DNA from: Lelliottia amnigena
GTDB taxonomy: Bacteria > Pseudomonadota > Gammaproteobacteria > Enterobacterales > Enterobacteriaceae
Direction: 5' to 3'
NCBI GenBank assembly: GCA_900635465.1
Contig: LR134135.1
Location: 558,001-622,000 of the forward strand
Length of the DNA stretch: 64,000 nucleotides
Under the pieces are notes generated by a model. It made no database searches. It saw only the letters and a list, made by a program, of their open reading frames with translations, and was not told the DNA's origin. Both the position numbers and the translations under genes were made by a program. The stretch's first letter is position 1. Each line of letters starts with the position of its first letter. Shown here in pieces: positions 40,424-50,452 of this stretch.

Positions 40424-42360
40424 GTGGAAAAGCCAAACAGGTGGTCTGGCGTCTGCTGGCTGCCAGCGTGTGCGTGCTGACGATAAGCAACGCCGCGCGA
40501 GCTGATTCACTGGATGAACAACGTAACCGCTATGCACAAATCAAGCAGGCGTGGGACAGCAAACAGATGGATACCGTGCAGGCCTTGATGCCCACGCTGA
40601 AAGATTATCCTCTGTACCCGTATCTTGAGTATCGTCAAATCACTGACGATCTGATGAACCAGCCGACGGTCACCGTCGCGAATTTTATTCAGGCAAATCC
40701 AACGCTGCCGCCCGCCCGCACGCTGCAATCACGTTTTGTGAACGAGCTGGCGCGACGTGAAGACTGGCGCGGTTTGCTGGCGTTCAGCCCGGATAAACCG
40801 GGAACGACGGAAGCGCAGTGTAATTATTACTACGCCAAGTGGAATACCGGCCAGGCCGAAGAGGCGTGGAACGGTGCGAAAGAGCTGTGGCTGTCGGGTA
40901 AGAGTCAGCCGAATGCCTGTGATTCACTGTTTGGCGCATGGCGCGCGTCCGGTAAACAGGATCCGCTGGCCTATCTTGAGCGCATCCGTTTGGCGATGAA
41001 AGCGGGCAATACGCGCCTGGTCACCACGCTCGCGGGGCAAATGCCGTCCGACTATCAAACCATTTCTACCGCCGTGATCCAGCTGGCGAACGATCCCAAT
41101 TCTGTCATGACGTTTGCCCGTTCAACGGGAGCGACCGATTTTACCCGTCAGATGGCCGCTGTGGCCTTTGGCAGCGTGGCGCGCAATGACGTTGAAAATG
41201 CCCGGTTGATGATCCCGCAACTGATGCAGGTGCAGCAGCTAAATGACGATCAAACCCAGGAGCTGCGCGATATCGTGGCGTGGCGTTTGATGGGGACGGA
41301 CGTCACCGATGAGCAAGCGCGCTGGCGTGACGACGCAATTATGCGCTCAAATTCCACTTCGCTGGTGGAACGTCGGGTGCGTATGGCACTGGGCACAGGC
41401 GATCGCCGCGGCTTAAATACCTGGCTATCACGTCTGCCGATGGATGCGAAAGAGAAAGACGAATGGCGCTACTGGCAGGCTGATTTGCTGATGGAACGCG
41501 GCCGCGAAGGTGAAGCGAAGGAGATCCTCCATTCTCTGATGCAGCAGCGCGGTTTCTATCCGATGGCAGCGGCGCAGCGACTGGGCGAAGAGTATCAGCT
41601 TAAAATCGACAAAGCGCCTGCGAACGCCAGCCCGGCACTGGTTCAAGGACCGGAAATGGCGCGTGTGCGCGAGCTGATGTACTGGAATATGGATAACACC
41701 GCGCGCAGCGAATGGGCCAATCTGGTCACCAGCCGCACGACGGATGAAAAGGCCCAGCTCGCACGCTATGCCTTTGATAATCGATGGTGGGATCTGAGCG
41801 TCCAGGCGACGATCGCCGGTAAGCTGTGGGATCATCTTGAAGAGCGTTTCCCGCTGGCCTATAAAGATCTGTTCGATCGTTACACCAGCGGAAAAGACAT
41901 TCCGAAGAGTTATGCGATGGCGATTGCCCGTCAGGAGAGCGCCTGGAATCCAAAAGTACGCTCTCCGGTGGGGGCCAGCGGCCTGATGCAAATCATGCCC
42001 GGCACCGCGACACACACGGTGAAGATGTTTAACATTCCAGGCTACAGCAGCCCTTCACAGCTGTTGGAGCCGGAGACCAACATCAATATCGGTACTAGCT
42101 ATTTGCAGTACGTTTATCAGCAGTTTGGTGAGAATCGCATTTTCGCCTCGGCAGCGTATAACGCTGGGCCTGGACGCGTGCGCACCTGGCTGGGTAACAG
42201 TGCCGGACGCATTGACGCCGTGGCGTTTGTCGAGAGCATTCCGTTCTCTGAAACGCGCGGCTATGTGAAAAATGTGATGGCGTATGACGCCTACTACCGC
42301 TACTTCATGGGGCAGAAAGATACTCTGATGAGCGATGCGGAGTGGCAGCGACGTTACTGA
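40424..42360 (+). CDS. slt: Soluble lytic murein transglycosylase Slt70, frameshifted at the start as read
   Basis: Periplasmic enzyme cleaving the MurNAc-GlcNAc bond to 1,6-anhydro products. The native start is the GTG at 40424, 5 nt after AAGGAG, but its frame reads M-E-K-P-N-R and diverges. Adding one A to the A4 run at 40428-40431 gives [15 protein letters not shown], the family signal peptide, and 645 residues (E. coli 645). As read, a GTG at 40441 without a ribosome site would open the remaining frame. Downstream is intact: alpha-superhelical U and L domains, then the SLT domain with catalytic Glu in [21 protein letters not shown]. Confidence 0.92.
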
Positions 42361-42382
42361 TTGGCGTGGGTTGTGTTATGCT

Positions 42383-42400
42383 GTACTCGTCAAAGAGTAC
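42383..42400 (+). promoter_or_regulatory. TrpR operator at the trpR promoter
   Basis: GTACTC, 6 nt, GAGTAC: an inverted repeat overlapping the transcription start region just after the -10-like TATGCT (42377-42382). Position and half-sites agree with the autoregulatory operator of E. coli trpR. Confidence 0.8.
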
Positions 42401-42422
42401 AATGGAAAAACGGCGGCATAAC

Positions 42423-42752
42423 ATGACCCAGAATTCCCCTTATTCATCGGCGATGGCCGAACAGCGTAATCAGGAGTGGCTTCGCTTTGTGGAGCTGCTT
42501 CGCCAGTCCTATGAACAGGATCTGCACTTACCCCTGATGCAGCTGATGCTCACGCCCGATGAACGTGAAGCGTTGGGCACGCGGGTGCGCATTATTGAAG
42601 AATTACTACGCGGTGAGATGAGCCAGCGCGAGTTGAAAACCGAGCTGGGCGCGGGCATTGCGACAATCACCCGCGGGTCTAACAGCCTGAAATCTGCACC
42701 GGTTGAACTGCGTCAATGGCTGGAATCAGTACTGCTGGGCGTTCAGCGATAA
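42423..42752 (+). CDS. trpR: Trp operon repressor
   Basis: Tryptophan-activated dimeric repressor of trp, aroH, mtr and its own gene. 109 residues, with the helix-turn-helix [22 protein letters not shown]. The ATG at 42423 gives the E. coli-like N-terminus; the frame open from 42342 covers the operator and is not used. Tail-to-tail overlap of 10 nt with yjjX. Confidence 0.96.
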   Translation: MTQNSPYSSAMAEQRNQEWLRFVELLRQSYEQDLHLPLMQLMLTPDEREALGTRVRIIEELLRGEMSQRELKTELGAGIATITRGSNSLKSAPVELRQWLESVLLGVQR

Positions 42753-43258
42753 ATCGCGTTGTGAAACGGACTTAACGCCAGAATAACAGCCTGATGGTAC
42801 ACGCTTGAACGCGTCAGTGCGCCAGCGGTAAACACGCCGATGGCTCCTTCTTTGCGGCCAATTTCATCAATGCCGGTGTAGCGTGACATCACCGGGCCGA
42901 GGGCTTCTCCTGCCCGTACTTTTTCCAGAATGATGGCGGGCAACGGCAGCGTTGCGGAACGGGCTTCTCCACGCTGCTCGCGGTTTTCAATCACTACCCA
43001 GCTAAACGTTGCGCCTTCGTCAATTCCCGCTTCAATCGCCACCCAAAAATCGGCTTCAGGGCGCAGCGCTTTTGCATTGATAACGCGATTTCGTGCGCCA
43101 GCCCGCGTTTCCTCACTGCCAAACGGCTGTTCAGGGACACCGCTCTCGACGGCGACAGCATCGATATGGCAGGATCCTTCGCCGAAGATCTCCTCAAATG
43201 CTCTTAGAATTGCCTGAATTTTGGCAGGATTGGTGGTAGCGGAGACAACCTGGTGCAT
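42743..43258 (-). CDS. yjjX: Inosine/xanthosine triphosphatase YjjX
   Basis: House-cleaning NTPase that hydrolyses ITP and XTP. 171 residues of the ITPase-like fold: N-terminal [23 protein letters not shown], and AIEAGIDEG. Divergent from gpmB across 50 bp. Confidence 0.95.
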   Translation of the reverse strand: MHQVVSATTNPAKIQAILRAFEEIFGEGSCHIDAVAVESGVPEQPFGSEETRAGARNRVINAKALRPEADFWVAIEAGIDEGATFSWVVIENREQRGEARSATLPLPAIILEKVRAGEALGPVMSRYTGIDEIGRKEGAIGVFTAGALTRSSVYHQAVILALSPFHNAIYR

Positions 43259-43308
43259 AATTAAGCTCAGTTTAAAAAAAATTCATCGCAGTATAACGGA
43301 AAAATAGC

Positions 43309-43956
43309 ATGTTACAGGTTTACCTTGTTCGCCACGGTGAAACGCAGTGGAACGCCGAGCGACGTATTCAAGGGCAGTCAGACAGTCCTCTCACCGCCAA
43401 AGGTGAGCAACAAGCGCGGCAAGTGGCGGAACGTGCCAGAACACTGGGCATCACGCACATCATTGCCAGCGATCTCGGTCGTACCCAGCAAACGGCACGC
43501 ATTATTGCCGACGCTTGTGGCTGCGACATCATTCTCGACCCGCGTCTGCGCGAACTCGACATGGGCGTGCTGGAAAAGCGCCATGTTGATTCTTTGACTG
43601 ACGAGGAAGAGGGCTGGCGTCGTACGCTGGTGAACGGTACGGAAGATGGCCGCATTCCTGATGGTGAATCCATGCAGGAGCTGAGCGTACGCGTGCAGGC
43701 GGCTCTGGCGGATTGCCTGAAGTTGCCGGAAGGCAGTCGTCCGCTGCTGGTGAGTCACGGTATTGCGCTGGGTTGCCTGGTCAGTACGATTCTTGGATTG
43801 CCAGCCTATGCGGAGCGCCGTTTGCGTCTGCGCAACTGTTCTATTTCCCGCATCGACTATCAGGAAAGCCCATGGCTTGCGTCTGGTTGGGTGGTGGAAA
43901 TGGCAGGGGACATCTCGCATCTGGACGCCCCTGCGCTGGATGAGCTACAGCGCTAG
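43309..43956 (+). CDS. gpmB: Histidine phosphatase/phosphoglycerate mutase-like protein GpmB (YtjC)
   Basis: Histidine-phosphatase superfamily member, 215 residues. The phosphohistidine motif is LVRHGETQWNAERRIQG and the second catalytic His lies in LVSHGIALG. Named after dPGM, but the E. coli protein has weak or no mutase activity, so a general phosphatase is likely. Tail-to-tail 4-nt overlap with rob. Confidence 0.93.
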   Translation: MLQVYLVRHGETQWNAERRIQGQSDSPLTAKGEQQARQVAERARTLGITHIIASDLGRTQQTARIIADACGCDIILDPRLRELDMGVLEKRHVDSLTDEEEGWRRTLVNGTEDGRIPDGESMQELSVRVQAALADCLKLPEGSRPLLVSHGIALGCLVSTILGLPAYAERRLRLRNCSISRIDYQESPWLASGWVVEMAGDISHLDAPALDELQR

Positions 43957-44822
43957 CGGCGAATCGGAACCAGATATTCCATACGCAGATCGATTGGGCG
44001 TTCTTCCGGCTTCACATCGCTGGCCGGAAAGTAACGCTCAATGTCCTGACCTTTACGGCGGTTCAGATTCAGCATTGGCATGCAGGTTCCGTAAACGGTC
44101 AGGATGAATTCCTGAACGCCGGTGCCCAGTCCTTCATAGGTGAACATCACGTAGTCACCGCCTTCGATCACTACCGGTTTCGATCCCTGAATATAGCCAT
44201 TGGCCATTTCTGGGGTGAGTGCGGTGGTGTAAAACACTTCCTGTTCGTCGTCTTTTTCCAGGCTTGGATGCGTCTGGTTCAGACCATACAGCAGCGGTGG
44301 AATGGCCGGTGCATGACTCAGGAAATCGCGCCAGAACTGCACTCGCATCTGATGACGGAATTCGGAAATCTGCTCCAGCGAACAGGTGTAGCTTTGCGTT
44401 GTGCCGATCAGGTGCGTTTCTGGCAGGGTGATAAACTCGTGCTTCGGCATGGCGAATTCACCCAGACGCAGCGGCGGACGCATGCCGAACGAGCTCCAGT
44501 CGGGCGAGCGGCGATAGAGCGCAGGCGTCAACGAGAACTGTTTTTTAAAGGCGCGGGTGAACGTTTGCTGCGAGTCAAAACGGTATTGCAGGGCAATATC
44601 CAGAATCGGACGTGCCGTCAGGCGCAGAGCGACGGCAGATTTTGACAGTCGACGCGCGCGAATGTAGGCACCGATAGCATGACCGGTGACATCTTTGAAC
44701 ATCCTTTGCAGATGCCACTTGGAATAGCCTGCTTTTGCCGCCACATTATCCAGTGACAATGGCTGGTCCAGATGACCTTCCAGCCAGGTAAGCAGATCGC
44801 GAATAATTCCAGCCTGATCCAT
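43953..44822 (-). CDS. rob: Right-origin-binding regulator Rob
   Basis: AraC/XylS-family activator of mar/sox/rob stress and efflux genes. 289 residues: N-terminal two-HTH DNA-binding domain (about 1-110; LDNVAAKAGYSKWHLQRMFKDVTGHAIGAY) and a C-terminal GyrI-like ligand domain that binds bile salts and fatty acids in E. coli. The 210 bp to creA show no assignable element. Confidence 0.96.
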   Translation of the reverse strand: MDQAGIIRDLLTWLEGHLDQPLSLDNVAAKAGYSKWHLQRMFKDVTGHAIGAYIRARRLSKSAVALRLTARPILDIALQYRFDSQQTFTRAFKKQFSLTPALYRRSPDWSSFGMRPPLRLGEFAMPKHEFITLPETHLIGTTQSYTCSLEQISEFRHQMRVQFWRDFLSHAPAIPPLLYGLNQTHPSLEKDDEQEVFYTTALTPEMANGYIQGSKPVVIEGGDYVMFTYEGLGTGVQEFILTVYGTCMPMLNLNRRKGQDIERYFPASDVKPEERPIDLRMEYLVPIRR

Positions 44823-45033
44823 ATACTATCCTCATCCTTAAAACAGCAGGTGCCTGATAACAGGGTAGCGGATAATAGCATTTTTTGATGTTTTAGCATT
44901 CAGTGTTTTTTTTGCGCATTCATGCTTTTTGCCGCACATTATCGGGATGAATTTTATAATCCTGTGATCTTGCTAGGTTTTTATCTGGATTATTGAATAA
45001 TCGCTTAATGCAATTTTAAAGAATGGTAACAAT

Positions 45034-45504
45034 ATGAAATACAAGACATTGATCTTCACCGCGCTGATGGTATTAGTCGGGCGCACCGCGCTCGCAGAAG
45101 AAGTTGGCTCCGTTGACACCGTATTTAAAGTGTTTGGCCCGGACCATAAAATTGTCGTCGAAGCGTTTGACGATCCCGACGTCAAGAACGTCACGTGCTA
45201 CATCAGTCGCGCCAAAACGGGCGGCATTAAAGGTGGGCTTGGTCTGGCCGAAGATACGGCTGATGCGGCGATTTCCTGCCAGCAGGTGGGGCCGGTGGAA
45301 TTAAGCGACAAAATCAAAAACGGTAAAGCGCAGGGCGATGTCGTGTTCCAGAAACGCACCTCTCTGGTGTTCAAAAAACTCCAGGTCGTGCGTTTTTACG
45401 ATCCGAAGCGCAATACGTTAGCCTATCTGGCGTACTCGGATAAAGTGGTCGAAGGATCGCCGAAAAACGCGCTGAGCGCAGTACCGATTATGCCGTGGCG
45501 TTAA
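45034..45504 (+). CDS. creA: CreA, periplasmic protein of the cre locus
   Basis: 156 residues with a signal peptide ([23 protein letters not shown]) and the CreA domain including [27 protein letters not shown]. Molecular function unknown. First gene of creABCD, 14 nt before creB. Confidence 0.94.
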   Translation: MKYKTLIFTALMVLVGRTALAEEVGSVDTVFKVFGPDHKIVVEAFDDPDVKNVTCYISRAKTGGIKGGLGLAEDTADAAISCQQVGPVELSDKIKNGKAQGDVVFQKRTSLVFKKLQVVRFYDPKRNTLAYLAYSDKVVEGSPKNALSAVPIMPWR

Positions 45505-45518
45505 TGCAGGGAATCACG

Positions 45519-46208
45519 ATGCAGCAACCGTTGATTTGGCTGGTTGAAGATGAAAGTAGCATTGCCGAGACGCTCATTTACATGCTTTCTCAGGAAGGAT
45601 TCGCCGTGAAAGCCTTTGAGCGTGGGCTTCCGGCGCTGGATGAAGCGCGCCGGCAGGCTCCGGCGCTGGCCATTCTTGACGTGGGGCTGCCGGATATCAG
45701 CGGTTTTGAGCTGTGTCGTCAGCTTCTGGCGCAGCATCCCTCGCTGCCGGTGCTGTTTCTCACGGCCCGGAGTGATGAAGTGGATAAACTGCTGGGCCTG
45801 GAAATGGGGGCGGATGACTACGTCGCTAAACCCTTTTCGCCCCGCGAAGTGTGCGCACGTGTCAGAACCATTCTACGACGAATGCAAAAGTCCGCTGCGC
45901 CTTTTGACATCGTCCGTATTGGTCAATTTGAACTTAACGAGCCTGCGGCGCACATCAGCTGGTGCGGTCACGCTTTGCCGCTCACACGGTATGAGTTTTT
46001 ACTGCTGAAAACCCTTCTGAACGCGCCTGGCCGCGTTTTTTCTCGCCAGCAGTTGATGGACAAAGTGTGGGGCGATGAGGGCGATAGTTTTGATCGTACG
46101 GTCGATACCCATATCAAAACCCTGCGTGCCAAGCTGCGCGCCGTCAATGCCGAACTTTCACCCATCAGTACCCACCGCGGAATGGGCTACAGCCTGGGAT
46201 TATACTGA
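45519..46208 (+). CDS. creB: Response regulator CreB
   Basis: OmpR-family regulator phosphorylated by CreC. 229 residues from the ATG at 45519 (AGGGA upstream), the E. coli length. Receiver motifs: VEDES, phospho-Asp in ILDVGLPD, and Lys in AKPFSP. The C-terminal winged helix ends in THIKTLRAKLR...HRGMGYSL. The stop overlaps the creC start by one base (TGATG). Confidence 0.96.
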   Translation: MQQPLIWLVEDESSIAETLIYMLSQEGFAVKAFERGLPALDEARRQAPALAILDVGLPDISGFELCRQLLAQHPSLPVLFLTARSDEVDKLLGLEMGADDYVAKPFSPREVCARVRTILRRMQKSAAPFDIVRIGQFELNEPAAHISWCGHALPLTRYEFLLLKTLLNAPGRVFSRQQLMDKVWGDEGDSFDRTVDTHIKTLRAKLRAVNAELSPISTHRGMGYSLGLY

Positions 46209-47632
46209 TGCGCATCGGTATGCGGTTGTTATTGGGCTATTTCCTGATTGTGGCGATTGCGGCATGGTTTGTGCTGTCGATATTTGTCCAGGAAGTGAAG
46301 CCAGGCGTGCGCAGGGCAACGGAAGGCACGTTGATTGATACTGCCACTCTTCTGGCACAGGTCGGGCGTGACGATTTGCTGTCAGGCTCTGCACATAATG
46401 GCCGACTGGCGCAGGCTTTCTCGCAGCTTCATCAGCGTCCGTTTCGCGCCAACATTGGCGGCATCCATAAAGTGCGCAACGAATATCATGTTTACATGAC
46501 GGACGCCCAGGGCAGGGTGGTGTTCGATTCGTCCGGCAAAGCGCTCGGCGAAGATTATTCGCGCTGGAACGATGTCTGGCTTACGCTGCGTGGCGACTAT
46601 GGTGCGCGTAGCACGCAAATTGACCCTGACGATCCGCAAAGCACCGTGATGTACGTCGCCGCACCGATTATCGACCACGGAAAGATTATCGGCGTGTTGT
46701 CGGTGGGCAAGCCAAACAGCGCGATGGCGCCGGTTATTCATCGCAGTGAGCGCCGCATTTTATGGGCTGGCGCGGCGCTACTGAGTATCGCTCTGCTGAT
46801 TGGGCTGGTGGTAGCGTGGTGGATAAATCGCTCAATCAGTTCGCTGTCGCGCTATGCCGATTCGGTGACGACGGATACTCCACTGCCGTTGCCCGATCCG
46901 GGTAGTAGCGAATTGCGTAAGCTCGCACAGGCGCTGGAAAACATGCGCATTCGCCTCGAAGGCAAAAATTATATTGAACACTACGTTCACGCGCTGACCC
47001 ACGAACTGAAAAGCCCGCTGGCGGCCATTCGCGGTTCGGCTGAAATCCTGGCAGAACAGCCACCGCCGCAGGTGGCCGCGCGTTTTGTCGATAATATTCT
47101 GGTGCAAAATGCACGCATGCAGTCGCTTGTTGAGAAGCTTCTCGAGCAGGCGCGGCTGGAGAATCGCGTGGAGATCACGCCGAGCCATGTGGATATCGAT
47201 GCCCTGTTTACACGTTTGAGAGCGGCGCGCGCGGCGTTACTCGCCGCCAAAAATATCACCCTGACCGTGAAAAATTCTTTAACGGCAGTCGAAGGCGACG
47301 AGGATTTACTCGAACAGGCGCTCGGTAATCTGCTGGACAATGCGCTCGATTTTACGCCCGAAGGGGGACGCATTGAGCTTGCCGCCCGTGAGGTGCACAA
47401 AAAATTGCAGCTGAGCGTAACCGATAGCGGCAGCGGTATTCCTGAGTACGCACATACCCGCATCTTTGAGCGCTTTTATTCGCTCCCGCGTGAAAATGGG
47501 CTGAAAAGCAGCGGTCTGGGTCTGGCCTTCGTTCAGGAAGTTGCCCGTCTGCACCACGGCGATATTCAGCTTCGTAACCGCGAAGAAGGCGGTGTCGAGG
47601 CGTTACTGACACTTCACCGTCCCTTCACATAA
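46208..47632 (+). CDS. creC: Sensor histidine kinase CreC
   Basis: Inner-membrane kinase responding to carbon source in E. coli. 474 residues: helix about 7-28, periplasmic sensing domain, helix about 180-205, HAMP, dimerisation box HALTHELKSPLAAIRGSAEI with the phospho-His, and an ATPase domain with N box (LGNLLDNALDFTPEGG), SDSGSGI-type G1 (TDSGSGIPEYA) and SGLGLAF. Its last codons contain the cre tag. Confidence 0.96.
   Translation: MRIGMRLLLGYFLIVAIAAWFVLSIFVQEVKPGVRRATEGTLIDTATLLAQVGRDDLLSGSAHNGRLAQAFSQLHQRPFRANIGGIHKVRNEYHVYMTDAQGRVVFDSSGKALGEDYSRWNDVWLTLRGDYGARSTQIDPDDPQSTVMYVAAPIIDHGKIIGVLSVGKPNSAMAPVIHRSERRILWAGAALLSIALLIGLVVAWWINRSISSLSRYADSVTTDTPLPLPDPGSSELRKLAQALENMRIRLEGKNYIEHYVHALTHELKSPLAAIRGSAEILAEQPPPQVAARFVDNILVQNARMQSLVEKLLEQARLENRVEITPSHVDIDALFTRLRAARAALLAAKNITLTVKNSLTAVEGDEDLLEQALGNLLDNALDFTPEGGRIELAAREVHKKLQLSVTDSGSGIPEYAHTRIFERFYSLPRENGLKSSGLGLAFVQEVARLHHGDIQLRNREEGGVEALLTLHRPFT
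47613..47628 (+). promoter_or_regulatory. CreB binding site (cre tag) upstream of creD
   Basis: TTCAC-N6-TTCAC, a perfect match to the CreB tag, 62 nt before creD and inside the creC end. It predicts CreB-driven transcription of creD. Confidence 0.85.
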
Positions 47633-47689
47633 CTTCAAACTGACCGCACATAGCCTCGTTATTCTCCTTTTATCACAAAGGAGAAGGTC

Positions 47690-49054
47690 ATGAAAAAATC
47701 CCCCCTGTTCTGGAAAGTCAGCACCCTCATTGGGTGCATCCTGCTATTACTCGTTCCGTTGTTTATGGTGAGTAACCTGATTTCGGAGCGCGCCAGCTAT
47801 CGCGACGACGTGGAAGATACGCTACGGCAAAGCACCAGCGGGCCGCAGCAGCTTACCGGGCCGCTTATCGCCATCCCGGTAACCGAGATTTACTACAAAA
47901 TTGAGGATAAAAAAGAGGTCGAACATAAGCGCAGTTATCTGCATTTTGTGCTGCCGGAATCCCTGGTCATCGACGGAAATCAGCAGGTGCAATCCAGGAG
48001 CATCGGTATCTATGACGGACAAATCTGGACCACCGATCTCAAACTCAAAGCGCAATTTAATACTGAAAAGCTGACGCGCTTAAAAGGCGAAACGATCACC
48101 CTTGGACAGCCATTTATTGTGGTCGGTGTGGGCGATGCGCGCGGGATCGGCGCGGTAAGTATCTCGAAAATCAACGGCGAAGCGCTAACTGTTGAACCCG
48201 GTTCTGGTGTTTCGGGCGAATTGCCGGGCATTCATATTCCGCTGAATGAAAATCACCTCGCGATGAAGACCCTTGCGCTGGACATGTCGCTGAGCCTTAA
48301 CGGGACGGGCAGTTTTTCCGTCGTCCCGGTCGGGCGTAACAGCGAGCTAACGCTACGCAGTAACTGGCCGCATCCCGGTTTTATGGGTGATTACTTACCG
48401 GTTCAGCGCGAAATTAGCGCATCGGGTTTCCAGGCGCAGTGGAAAAGCAGCTGGTTTGCTAACAATCTTGAGAGCCTGTTTGGCGATCAAATTCAGCCTG
48501 AGTGGCGACATGTTCCAGCTTTTAGCGTGACCGTGGCGACGCCTGCCGACCAGTATCAACTGACCGACCGCGCCATCAAGTATGCCATTTTGCTGATCGC
48601 CCTGACGTTTATGGCGTTCTTTATCTACGAGACCTTAACCCATCTTCGTCTTCACCCAATGCAGTACCTGCTGGTTGGGCTGTCGCTGGTGCTGTTTTAT
48701 CTGGTTTTGCTGGCGCTGTCAGAACACGTTGGATTCACGCCCGCCTGGATTATCGCAAGCCTGGTCGGCGCAATGATGAATGGGGTGTATTTGCAAGCGG
48801 TGCTTGAAGGCTGGAAGCGCAGTGCGGTGTTTATCCTGGCACTGTTAGGGCTTGATGCGGTGGTGTGGTTCTTGCTGCGCTCGGAAGACAGTGCGCTGCT
48901 GTTGGGGTCGGCCGTACTGGCGATTGCATTGTTTGCGGTGATGTATCTAACGCGTCACTTTGACTGGTATTCGCTTTCACAGTCAAAACGTAATCCACCA
49001 GACGGTGGCTCGCTTAAAGACACGGATGATGCGGCTTTACGGATCTGGAAATAA
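47690..49054 (+). CDS. creD: Inner-membrane protein CreD
   Basis: 454 residues (E. coli 450): one N-terminal helix (about 10-30), a large periplasmic domain, and five or six C-terminal helices from about residue 300. Strongly CreBC-induced in relatives; linked to colicin tolerance and envelope homeostasis. AAGGAGAAGG precedes the ATG. Confidence 0.95.
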   Translation: MKKSPLFWKVSTLIGCILLLLVPLFMVSNLISERASYRDDVEDTLRQSTSGPQQLTGPLIAIPVTEIYYKIEDKKEVEHKRSYLHFVLPESLVIDGNQQVQSRSIGIYDGQIWTTDLKLKAQFNTEKLTRLKGETITLGQPFIVVGVGDARGIGAVSISKINGEALTVEPGSGVSGELPGIHIPLNENHLAMKTLALDMSLSLNGTGSFSVVPVGRNSELTLRSNWPHPGFMGDYLPVQREISASGFQAQWKSSWFANNLESLFGDQIQPEWRHVPAFSVTVATPADQYQLTDRAIKYAILLIALTFMAFFIYETLTHLRLHPMQYLLVGLSLVLFYLVLLALSEHVGFTPAWIIASLVGAMMNGVYLQAVLEGWKRSAVFILALLGLDAVVWFLLRSEDSALLLGSAVLAIALFAVMYLTRHFDWYSLSQSKRNPPDGGSLKDTDDAALRIWK

Positions 49055-49082
49055 AAAAACGGCGCGTTAAGCGCCGTTTTTT
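49054..49082. terminator. Bidirectional terminator creD/arcA
   Basis: AAAAAACGGCGC, loop GTTAA, GCGCCGTTTTTT; convergent genes on both sides. Confidence 0.9.
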
Positions 49083-49100
49083 ACTGCGTTGACTGCGGGA

Positions 49101-49817
49101 TTATTCCTGCAGATCGCCGCAGAAACGGTAACCTTCGCCATGGATCGTGGCGATGATTTCTGGCGTATCCGGCGTGGATTCGAAATGTTTACGAATACGA
49201 CGGATAGTCACATCAACAGTACGGTCGTGCGGCTTCAGCTCACGGCCGGTCATTTTCTTCAGCAGTTCTGCGCGGGACTGAATCTTGCCCGGATTTTCGC
49301 AGAAGTGCAGCATGGCGCGGAATTCACTGCGCGGCAGCTTATACTGTTCACCGTTCGGGCTAACCAGCGAACGGCTATTAATATCAAGTTCCCAGCCGTT
49401 GAATTTGTAGCTGTCGACGCTACGGCGCTCTTCGCTCACCGTACCCAGATTCATGGTACGGGAAAGCAGATTGCGTGCACGAATGGTCAACTCACGCGGG
49501 TTGAATGGCTTGGTGATGTAGTCATCAGCGCCGATTTCCAGACCGAGGATTTTATCAACTTCATTGTCACGGCCCGTCAGGAACATTAACGCCACATTCG
49601 CCTGTTCACGCAGTTCGCGTGCCAGAAGAAGGCCGTTTTTACCTGGCAGGTTGATGTCCATGATGACCAGATTGATGTCATTTTCAGACAGGATCTGATG
49701 CATCTCTGCGCCGTCGGTCGCTTCAAAGACATCGTAGCCTTCTGCTTCGAAAATGCTCTTTAACGTGTTGCGTGTTACCAACTCGTCTTCAACGATAAGA
49801 ATGTGCGGGGTCTGCAT
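49101..49817 (-). CDS. arcA: Aerobic respiration control response regulator ArcA
   Basis: OmpR-family regulator phosphorylated by ArcB when quinones are reduced; represses aerobic metabolism. 238 residues, the E. coli length. Phospho-Asp in VIMDINLPG, Lys in TKPFNPREL, and C-terminal winged helix ([12 protein letters not shown]...[11 protein letters not shown]). Confidence 0.98.
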   Translation of the reverse strand: MQTPHILIVEDELVTRNTLKSIFEAEGYDVFEATDGAEMHQILSENDINLVIMDINLPGKNGLLLARELREQANVALMFLTGRDNEVDKILGLEIGADDYITKPFNPRELTIRARNLLSRTMNLGTVSEERRSVDSYKFNGWELDINSRSLVSPNGEQYKLPRSEFRAMLHFCENPGKIQSRAELLKKMTGRELKPHDRTVDVTIRRIRKHFESTPDTPEIIATIHGEGYRFCGDLQE

Positions 49818-49912
49818 GTTTGCTACCTAAATTGCCAACTAAATCGAAACAGGAAGTACAAAAGTCCCTGACCTGCCTGATGCATGTCACAAATTAACAT
49901 GACCGGCGTAAC

Positions 49913-50053
49913 GTGACTAAAGTACGTAATTGCGTTCTTGATGCACTTTCCATCAACGTCAACAACATCATTAGCTTGGTCGTGGGTAGTTTCCCTCTGG
50001 ACCCGACAGTGTCAAAAACGGCTGTCATCCTAACCATTTTAACAGCAACATAA
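49913..50053 (+). CDS. yjjY: YjjY, conserved 46-codon ORF opposite the arcA leader
   Basis: GTG start, encoding VTKVRNCVLDALSINVNN... ending in VILTILTAT. It matches the annotated E. coli YjjY with about two substitutions. No strong Shine-Dalgarno site is seen. It is divergent from arcA and antisense to its leader, so conservation could reflect arcA promoter constraints rather than a peptide. Confidence 0.7.
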   Translation: MTKVRNCVLDALSINVNNIISLVVGSFPLDPTVSKTAVILTILTAT

Positions 50054-50452
50054 CAGGCTAAGTGACACCGGACACCCAATAAAACTACGCTTCGTTGACA
50101 TATATCAAGTTCAATTGTAGCACGTTAACAGTTTGATGAAATCATCGTATCCTATTGCTAGCCTTTGTCACAAATTTTCAATAAACCAATTAGTTGCAGG
50201 TATTGATTAATAAACAACGCGAATCCAATTCGAAAAAGCTATCAATACAGGTATTATCATTAATAAACATACGGATAAGCAATATCTGTTAACATTTTTA
50301 CCAATAATTCACCCACTGAACAGTTTAACGTTTTTAATTTATAGTGAAACGTTATTTCGGTGATTTGTGTTGCAATTTTGTAAATTCGTGCCGCGTAATA
50401 TGTTGAGGTGGATCACACTTTCACCCGCTAACTGGTTAATAAGAGAACATAA
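50054..50452. other. Conserved arcA upstream region and lasT promoter region
   Basis: About 400 bp without a clear gene. From 50095 for roughly 60 bp the sequence is nearly identical to what I recall of the E. coli arcA upstream DNA. The rest (50160-50452) is AT-rich and unassigned. Confidence 0.55.
50095..50108 (-). promoter_or_regulatory. FNR site upstream of arcA
   Basis: TTGACATATATCAA matches the FNR consensus TTGAT-N4-ATCAA with one mismatch. E. coli arcA is FNR-activated anaerobically. Confidence 0.7.
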
